A stretch of DNA of 64,000 bases from Saturnia japonica (Eukaryota; Arthropoda; Insecta; Lepidoptera; Saturniidae), in NCBI GenBank assembly GCA_033032175.1, contig CM065304.1, forward strand, positions 13,330,001 through 13,394,000. The letters run 5' to 3'. Of this stretch, positions 56,880-64,000 are shown one piece after another (within the stretch, counting starts at the first letter, position 1; every line of letters begins with the position of its first letter). The position numbers and the translations under genes were made by a program. The notes beneath the pieces were generated by a model that was given only the letters and a program-made list of their open reading frames with translations, searched no databases and had not been told where the DNA came from.

Positions 56880-57205
56880 ACCTCGACCCTACCCCTACCC
56901 CAAGTAACTCTGAAAACCCTACCCACCACACAACAACCCACATCCCACAACACAAGGGTATTTGAATGCAATCTTCTGTAGGTTGGAATTATTTCACCAG
57001 TCGGACTGCCCCAAGTAGAGATAAATATCCAAAGTAATTTGTTTGTGCCCTACCTCTTTTTGAAGCCCCCCTTCCCCAAGGAACTCTGAAACCTTACTCA
57101 TCGCAGGAACACAACATACGGATATTTGGCTGCAATCTTCTGTAGGGTGAAGGTATTCCACCAGTCGAACTGTCCATTTGTACTGCGTTTCTATGGTACA
57201 TTGGT
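56880..57205. repeat. Two tandem copies of repeat D, about 175-base period
   Basis: Copy 1 has 'aagtaactctgaaaacccta' at 56902 and 'gcaatcttctgtaggttgga'. Copy 2 has 'aaggaactctgaaaccttac' at 57077 and 'gcaatcttctgtagggtgaa'. Each ends in 'ccaccagtcgaactg'-like text. A single piece is at 8510-8640. Confidence 0.7.
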
Positions 57206-57282
57206 ATGGTATTATCAATAAATTCAAGAATAAATGTGAGCTTTAAAACGCAATAAATACACTTAACTTAAATACAAAATAG

Positions 57283-57288
57283 TTTATT
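57283..57288 (-). terminator. Polyadenylation signal of the 57459 gene
   Basis: AATAAA on the minus strand, about 170 bases after the stop codon. Confidence 0.5.
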
Positions 57289-57458
57289 TAAAATCATTTT
57301 TCTTTTTGGTATAATTATATTACAATTGTTTTATATTATATCAAGCAGATAGTAAGTAGTTACGGTAGTTATAATAAAAATATATTCAGAATCATTTAAA
57401 ACACACAATTTTTTTTTCAATTAAAGTATTCTCTACTCATCATCAAAATTAAATCTTC

Positions 57459-57722
57459 TCATACCGTCAAAGCGAAACCGTACGCTGGCGCATTCTTCAC
57501 GTCAATTAGCGCCGGGTTACGGTGTTTGTAGAAACTACCGTGACCATGTGCAGGCCTCGACGATCCATTCGGCAAACCGTGAGCCGCATTTGGATAAAAC
57601 GCTTCAAACTCTCCGCTAGATGGCAGTACACTCTTTAAACTGTCATCCTCGGGATCATATGGACGGCACTCTATATACACCACTAAAAAGAAACAGCACA
57701 ACCCGTAGAACACTGCTCGCAT
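57459..57722 (-). CDS. Small secreted protein, 87 aa
   Basis: A single open exon from ATG at 57722 to the stop at 57459. A strong signal peptide (MRAVFYGLCCFFLVVYIEC) is followed by RPYDPEDD, then SVLPSSGEFEAFYPNAAHG, a Gly/His/Ser patch (AHGHGSFYKH) and a NAPAYGF end. There are no Cys in the mature part and no known domain. The ATG follows an acceptor-like string (catgttttcag) directly, so a 5' leader exon, or a tiny exon holding an earlier start, is likely upstream. Secreted peptide or cuticle-associated role is possible but not shown. Confidence 0.65.
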   Translation of the reverse strand: MRAVFYGLCCFFLVVYIECRPYDPEDDSLKSVLPSSGEFEAFYPNAAHGLPNGSSRPAHGHGSFYKHRNPALIDVKNAPAYGFALTV

Positions 57723-60700
57723 CTGAAAACATGCGATATAACATATAACGAGTGATTAACCAGTAAAATCTAATTGTAAAGCTTTGTTTCCATTACGTAC
57801 TGTGTAATTAGTGCTATACACTAAATAGACAAAGTAGAGGTCGATTGTGCAATAAGTAACAGGTCTGCGTCGAGCCGAAACTTGTACAGAATCGCGTTGT
57901 GGTCAGCCGCAGTCGCGTCGATCACCTTGACGCTGAGCAACTCACTTATCTATGGCAATTCACGCTAAAACTCGAAAATCATGAGACTCGTGTGACGCAC
58001 ACAGTTCCGTAACATAATACTTTCCCTTTAGAGTTTTATAACAGGTACTAACAGCGTTGTTTCTCGTTGTTTATGAACTATTCTGAACACTTTATCTGTA
58101 CTGAACATAAAATCTTTTATAAGGAAGCAATTACTTTTTACTGTATAATTATTTAACAGGGCATTGACATGCGAAATTTAAAGCAGTGCATATTGTAATT
58201 AAGCTACAGTTATTGTTAAACTTTTGCAAAATCATGAATAAAATTGTTTCATTGAAAAACCTACCTACCTATATTTTTATAATGTCCATGGAGAATGACA
58301 ATAGCTCATATGATGGTATGAGTAGAACAATGAGGACCGGCAAGTGCAGGGTGGGTGACCATTTAACATAGCCTTAAAAGGCTTCAAGGATCTAGGCAAC
58401 TGGATAAACATTGGCTGATCGTGAAAAATGTAAGAATAGACGAGTCAATATGACGGTATTTTCACAATGTAGATTAGAAGTGCGATTCAGTCAACCACTG
58501 CATTCTCAGATCCATACGTTGGTTATTGACTTTACCTACTTCATTTATAGTAAGCAATTTGTAACGCATGCAAGTTTGAGTAGACACTGAGCACTCATTG
58601 GCCTTAAAATCGTTACTTTTCGAAAGGAAAAAACAATAAATTTGCCATAACTTATCTTTAATGAAAATATTTTTCTTCCAATACTTATTATATTATAAAT
58701 ATTAATGATATTAGGATACTAGAGCTTAATTCACACAAATGATTGCTAAATAATGTACATATAATGATTGATGCTACTCTATTTTCAATAATTATACACA
58801 ATACTTGTAAATTCAATCACGGTTACATGTTATATTTTGCAGTATACTAAGAAAAATATTAAACGAATGTGACATCAAAAAAGCATCATAATTGGGCGAA
58901 GTACCTACATACATAGTATGCATAAAAATATAATATTAATTCATTAAATCCACATGAGATTAACTAATTATAAAAACTCTCACATCACAATAAAATAAAT
59001 TGTAATAAAAAGTTACAATTATTAATTAATTTACTTACATAAACTAACACAATTGCAATTTCAACGTGATTTTAAATACAAAGGATTCGTGTAAAAATTT
59101 TCACGTACATATTTTGCACGCAACTGTGTCGCACAGTGTAAAGGATAAATATCTTATACTTACAAAAAAGAAAAACATATGTCTTACATTATTTTATTGA
59201 TGATATATTCGTATTTTCTTTTAAATACATAATATTTTCAAAATAGACTGTGCTTTGTAGTTGCGTACGAATGACAATCAAAATGGTCGTAGGTATATGA
59301 GTTACCTTCTCGTTTTCATAGCATACGTGCCTTACATAATCCATTAACCATTATTCACAAAGCGCTGGTAGTCATGGTAAATTATTATAATCGTAGCTTT
59401 CTTTTGCATTTTTAATTATATCCTACGCCGAAACAGCAATAATACAAAGCACTGAAAGCGATCTAATATTCATAATTCAATTTATTGCATAAACTACCAT
59501 AAAAAAATGTTACAAGGATAATCCACAAGTCGTGAACACAATATCGAGCAGAGAATGTATCAGACAAACTTGGAAAAAAAAAACTACAAGTTAGTTTTAC
59601 TTACTACAATCACTAATCTAAGGTAAGAATATCCACGAAAGGTATACGTAGAACTATAGTTCCTACTTCATAATTTTTAGTTTATCGACGAAATTTAAAG
59701 AGGTCCCATGTCAATGTAGAATTTGGACTTTATTATGGGCATTATCAGGGCATTGGTTCCCTATATCTCTTGAGAAAACCCCTCAATTATGAGGTGTTTC
59801 GAAGAATTAAGAAGCCTAAAAAAGTATTAAAAAAGAAAAGTTACACATATCCCTTGTATCATAAATGTTTAAACCATTAACGGAACTTTATCGCGTACAA
59901 TTAAAATGAGACATTACATTAGGGATGAGATTAACGTTTAAATGGTTAGTTTTCAACCAAATGTATTCAATGTAAAAACTAGCTTTTTTGTGTATCCTGG
60001 AACTTAAACAGCTATCTGAACTTGACGTTACAGTAAATATAGTAACAATTATCGACGAATGGATAAAAAACAATGTCTTGAGTTTCTAAATTACCACTTT
60101 CAATAGATTAATATAAAATATTATTAAAATTCAGGCGAGTTCTTATTATGTTGAGTGTGGGCTTCGTTTGGACAATGGTTATATTAAATGTTCAAGAGTT
60201 TTTTGTCTCTATAATTTTCATAAGTAGTTATGTAACATGTGATTGATGAACATAATCGTCGTGAGACAAATCTTAAGATCGGCTGTCTGGAAGAAAAAGC
60301 CCTGTGGCATTTAGGTCGCCAATAAATGAAAATGAACATATTATATTAAAAGTTTCTACAAAAGATAATTATAGCTGTACTTTTATCCAATTAAATTACA
60401 ATTATATAATTATTCCAATGTCCTATTCAAAATATATTTACGACTTTCAATATTGTGTATATAAGGTTTATTAAACCTTCATTTTAATATGGTATTACAA
60501 TTTTTTACATAAAAATTAAGAGCCTTTTTCGTAAATTAATAAGGCACGTTGCACTAGAAGCTTATTTATGTAAAGCACCTTGCACCAAAGCTTCTTTACG
60601 GAATCACTATTTATTGATTTTAAATACTACTTTTTAACTTGTGGGCAAATGTTTTATTTAAATGCTAACTGACCAAATAACATAACGTCTAATACTGACA

Positions 60701-61015
60701 CGAAAGTTAACATAACATGGTGCAAGGGCCATTTTCTGCATAAAGTTGATGGTATGGCGTTTGGCAAGTCTACTAACAAAGAAATTAAGCATTATATTTC
60801 TTTAAAATACCTGTTTTTTATCAAAGCCTTCAAATAAAAGTACGATTATTATTATTATGTAATAACAAACATACTAATTAGATCTGTTTAAAAACTGAAA
60901 AGAATTCAATGTACGCCGACACAACTGTAAAAATATAATTGTCTTGTGCCAATTCTGTATATAAATAGTAGAATTTAGAATAAAATAGAGGCACTGAGGA
61001 GGCTGTGGCTGGAAA
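57723..61015. other. Intergenic DNA, no gene seen
   Basis: About 57870-57990 is GC-richer and may hold the leader exon and promoter of the 57459 gene. The rest is AT-rich. At about 60540-60600 there is a short direct repeat ('aggcacgttgcactagaagc' and 'agcaccttgcaccaaagctt'). No coding sequence recognised. Confidence 0.5.
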
Positions 61016-61318
61016 ACCAACAGTTACCATCTGGAAATAAACTGCTTTGGCCCATTTGGAAACCGTTAAACCGACTTCGAACTCAAGTGAGCCGCTCCGC
61101 AAGTACAATATGGTTACATGGGGGTTTAATCAACAAAACGAAGCGCTATGGGACTGCGGTGACACCCAAACCATGCCACATCTCATATCGTGCTCTAGGT
61201 GTCCCTATCCCTACATATTCGCTGACCTATCGGTAGCCTCTTTAAACGCTCGGAAAGTGGCCGAATACTGGTCAGACTTAATTTAAAACAATCATCGACA
61301 CGGAAAGAAGAAGAATAA
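61016..61318 (+). pseudogene. 3' end of a LINE (R1/jockey-type reverse transcriptase C-terminus)
   Basis: With one frameshift the plus strand reads LNRLRTQVSRS, then a W-G-F-x-x-x-x-E-A-L-W segment and the zinc-knuckle-like DCGDTQTMPHLISCSRCPYP, then a LNARKVAEYWSDLI end before TAA at 61284-61286. Such a Cys-His motif closes the second open reading frame of many insect LINEs. The short 3' tail (ggaaagaagaagaataaaa) is LINE-like. The rest is missing, so this is a 5'-truncated dead insertion. Confidence 0.8.
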
Positions 61319-62544
61319 AACAATGGAATATGACAATAATGTTTTAGAGAATTTCTCTAAAATTGGAAGACATTGTTTATCAATATCTTACTGGGATAGT
61401 AAAACTGCATTGATTTCAGTTTACGTTAGAAAATTTATGTAGCCTACCCAATGACACTACCTTATCTGTTTCTGCGTTTTATAATCGAGTGAACAATCTT
61501 TTTAGCCGAATCTTTGGAGATGGCTTGTTAACTTTTTTTTTAATGTTTATTCATCGAGACTCATTTTTATTTCTGGCCATAAAATAAAGTTGTTTTTCTT
61601 CGCTCTGAACTTTTGTTCCACATAATCTGCCTACAATTACATCTTTACCGGTATTTAGTTTGCCTTTAGATATGGCAAGTTATTTTTTGTAAAGTAATTC
61701 GAGTGTGAAACTCATTACATAATCTGTCGGTACATTAAGTCATCTCAGAGTTACCAGTTGCCCCAAAGATAATGATAAAAACAATTTAGAGTAACACAAT
61801 GCAATAATAATTATACAGATTTTAAAACAAACGTTCCATTTTATTTAAATTATGATAACAGATTTATAATCCTTTAGGCCAAATATTAAATGAAAACGTA
61901 CTACAGCTGTTTTACATAGAAAAATAAATCGCTACCAAAATAATTATTATACCTACTTGTTCCGTCTAAAAATTAGTGTCAAATTATAGCTAATGGTATA
62001 ATCTATGGTGCTAGATTTATTGACTAACTAAGCGGTTTTATACATTTGATCCTTATGGCAGACATGCTAACCGATGATAGGTAGGTTTGTTTAAAAAAAT
62101 TTGTCTTTGATAAAAGTATTAAGGAAATCTGAAAGAAAAAACGGTTTTTTATGCACTTATTTGAAATATTTAAGTCGAAAATTATTTTCTTGATTGCTAA
62201 TTTACAGCCAAGACAGCTCGAGTTATGTTACTCGATTATCTTCTGTAATAATTAATAAATAATAGCAGTTTTCGAAAAATGTTTTGATACACTTTTATAT
62301 ATATATTATAATCAGCAGGTACTGTTTTAAATGTTGAAAAAATAATATTCAATAATTCTGGATTTTGAAGAACAAATCTTTTTATGTTTAACGGTTAGTA
62401 CAACTGTTAGAATAATCCCTACGTATTACAACCCCAGCTGTATAGAAATGGAGTCTAATTCATTAACATTATTATTATTAACAACGAATTAAAATAACGG
62501 CTCTGCATTTAAAATTAATTACTGTACTAAGTTTATCGCAGTTA
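61319..62544. other. AT-rich intergenic DNA, no gene seen
   Basis: No open frame with family, splice or codon support. It is the space downstream of the gene that ends at 62551. Confidence 0.5.
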
Positions 62545-62550
62545 TTTATT

Positions 62551-63618
62551 CTATTCAAATATTGCGACATCAGCACCAGCAGTGAAAGCTTGTAACATTG
62601 ATACCGCATTAAAATCTGAAAAATATTACATTTAAAAACACCCAACTACAACATGACCAAGACAACTAGACGAACTAATTATTTTCAAAACAAAAAGAAA
62701 AATAATCACAAAAACCGATTTTATCGAATCTTAAATTTTTTGTAGTAATAATTTAAAAAAATGAACTTAGACGGACATATTAACTTGAATTTAAATAGAA
62801 TATATAGATACAGTTGTGTTTTTTTTTTTTACTATCCATAAAAGAAACGAATGATGTTACATTGGACAGTCTTTTATTTGTCTTGGTCAATATAATAACA
62901 ATGTATATTATCTTATAAGCAGCAATAAAATCGGCTAAGGCTACTTTGGTTTATATATTTACGTGAATTTTATAATTTTGTAAGCGCATATGAATCAATA
63001 CCTTTATTAAATCAATTCCATAAACAAATATTTTTCCGTTCAGCTGTTTCTCAACCTATATCGTAACCAGGGCTCTTATGAAACTCAGTAACCGTAAATG
63101 AAATTATCCGATATCCGAAATAAAAATATATCCGACACTGTAATCGTACCGGACGGAGTCGAATGAGCCACCATCGAATACTAAGAATGACTTAAAATTT
63201 AACTAATAATTATCTAAATAAAATGAATATTGTTCACTTACAAATGTTCAAATAATACCATTATCCCTTCTAATCACTATTCTTTGAAAATATTATATCC
63301 ATAACTGAAATTATCGGAAACTATGGGATATAAATAATTTAATATCCGTACCCATAATCGAAACCGTTTAAATACTCTTACGATGTCCATCGATCGACAA
63401 GTTCTCTTAAGATATCAATCCAGTCTCATATCCGTAACATGAACGAATCTTACTGATTATAAAAAAAATTACCCCTAATAAAATGTAGGAAAAAATAGTT
63501 AAATGAGGAAACTTACATGTTAATATAGGCAGTGCGGCGCATTGTACCGCCATACGATCAAACGTACCGTTACGCCGCGCCGAGACTGGCGATGGTGTTA
63601 TCACGTTTTTAAAATGTT
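62551..63618 (-). CDS. Last two exons of an unidentified gene (partial)
   Basis: Exon 1 of this pair is 63618-63517 (acceptor ccctaaaatttag, donor GTAAGT). The last exon is 62615-62551 (acceptor atatttttcag), stopping at TAG. The frame joins across a phase-1 intron. The 54 visible residues (HFKNVITPSPVSARRNGTFD, then RMAVQCAALPILTYFNAVSM, then LQAFTAGADVAIFE) have GC-rich codons (TCG GCG CGG CGT) in an AT-rich setting, which supports real coding. AATAAA starts right after the stop. An internal Met could be a start, but upstream exons beyond the right edge are more likely. No family recognised. Confidence 0.5.
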
Positions 63619-64000
63619 CTAAATTTTAGGGAAACCAAAATTAAAATATGTTAATTTTAAATTGCAATAACATTTTTATTTTCATAATAAATAATTTTTT
63701 TTTTTTTTTTTTGTAATATTTTTGGAGTAGGAGAGACCGAGTTGTTTTGAAACAGGTGATTTGAAACAACACTGATTTCGCGGAACTAAAACCGTTAGCG
63801 AATTGGCATTGTCCCATAGTAACTGCTCCCCACCGCCCGCAGGCCCCTCAGTACACATTTATGACTCTGGAGTGCACGGTTGCATCGTTTTTGGTTCCAC
63901 GCCATAAAAATCGTAAAAAGTAAGAATTCGACGTTTTTTTTAAATGCCTTTATTTGGATAATGCTTCTGTATTTTAGTACGTGTGATATATGTTTCGAAG
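63619..64000. other. Window edge, no gene resolved
   Basis: Poly-T run at about 63697-63713. About 63800-63905 is GC-richer and open on the minus strand from an ATG at 63905, but shows no splice junction that links it to the 63517-63618 exon. Confidence 0.4.

Overview
The window is non-coding-rich, AT-rich nuclear DNA from an insect, most likely a moth or butterfly. This is inferred from split genes with GT-AG introns, small secreted cuticle-like proteins, and dense insect-type mobile elements: mariner, Tigger/pogo, hAT, Helitron, jockey-like LINE pieces and tRNA-headed SINEs. Many short repeats carry the 'ctagctgtgcccgcg' end or the 'ccgaaacggttgacccgattt' core that I associate with lepidopteran genomes. 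Nothing bacterial, viral or organellar was recognised.

Host genes, left to right. A histidine/glycine-rich secreted protein lies on + (5815-9589, three exons). A long histidine-rich secreted protein lies on - (16834-18324, two exons). A third relative lies on - (20900-23059, three exons). All three begin with a signal peptide followed by a shared motif of the form K-x-V-x-x-H-[VI]-P, a His-Thr pair and a His cluster, so I read them as a local family of paralogues, probably extracellular or cuticular and possibly metal-binding. Next come an uncharacterised helical protein on - (25804-27816, two recognised exons, 3' end unresolved), a Gln/Pro-rich secreted protein on - (31330-32700), a small secreted protein on - (57459-57722), and the last two exons of a gene entering from the right edge on - (62551-63618). 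A short open frame at 42799-43065 followed by AATAAA and an A-rich run may be a terminal exon or a retrocopy.

Mobile elements with defined ends: mariner 12041-13313 (TA duplication), a MITE 20330-20838, a fold-back element 22215-22695, Tigger/pogo 32897-34923 (TA duplication), a 236-bp hAT MITE 39506-39741 (perfect 8-bp duplication), a 7.6-kb Helitron 44640-52229 (TC start, CTAG end, A/T target), and a hAT element 53492-55157 (8-bp duplication with one mismatch). All transposase or helicase genes are broken, but the Helitron only by one homopolymer frameshift, one stop codon and one motif substitution, so it looks recent.

The remaining sequence (1-5.7 kb, 9.9-12 kb, 13.3-16.2 kb, 23-25.6 kb, 28-31 kb, 35-42.7 kb, 55.2-57.3 kb and 57.8-62.5 kb) is mostly decayed repeats and AT-rich DNA without recognisable genes. 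A striking non-coding feature is an array of heat-shock-element pentamers at 35694-35796. All protein identities are by eye from motifs; splice sites are inferred from GT/AG signals and reading-frame continuity and have not been tested against transcripts.
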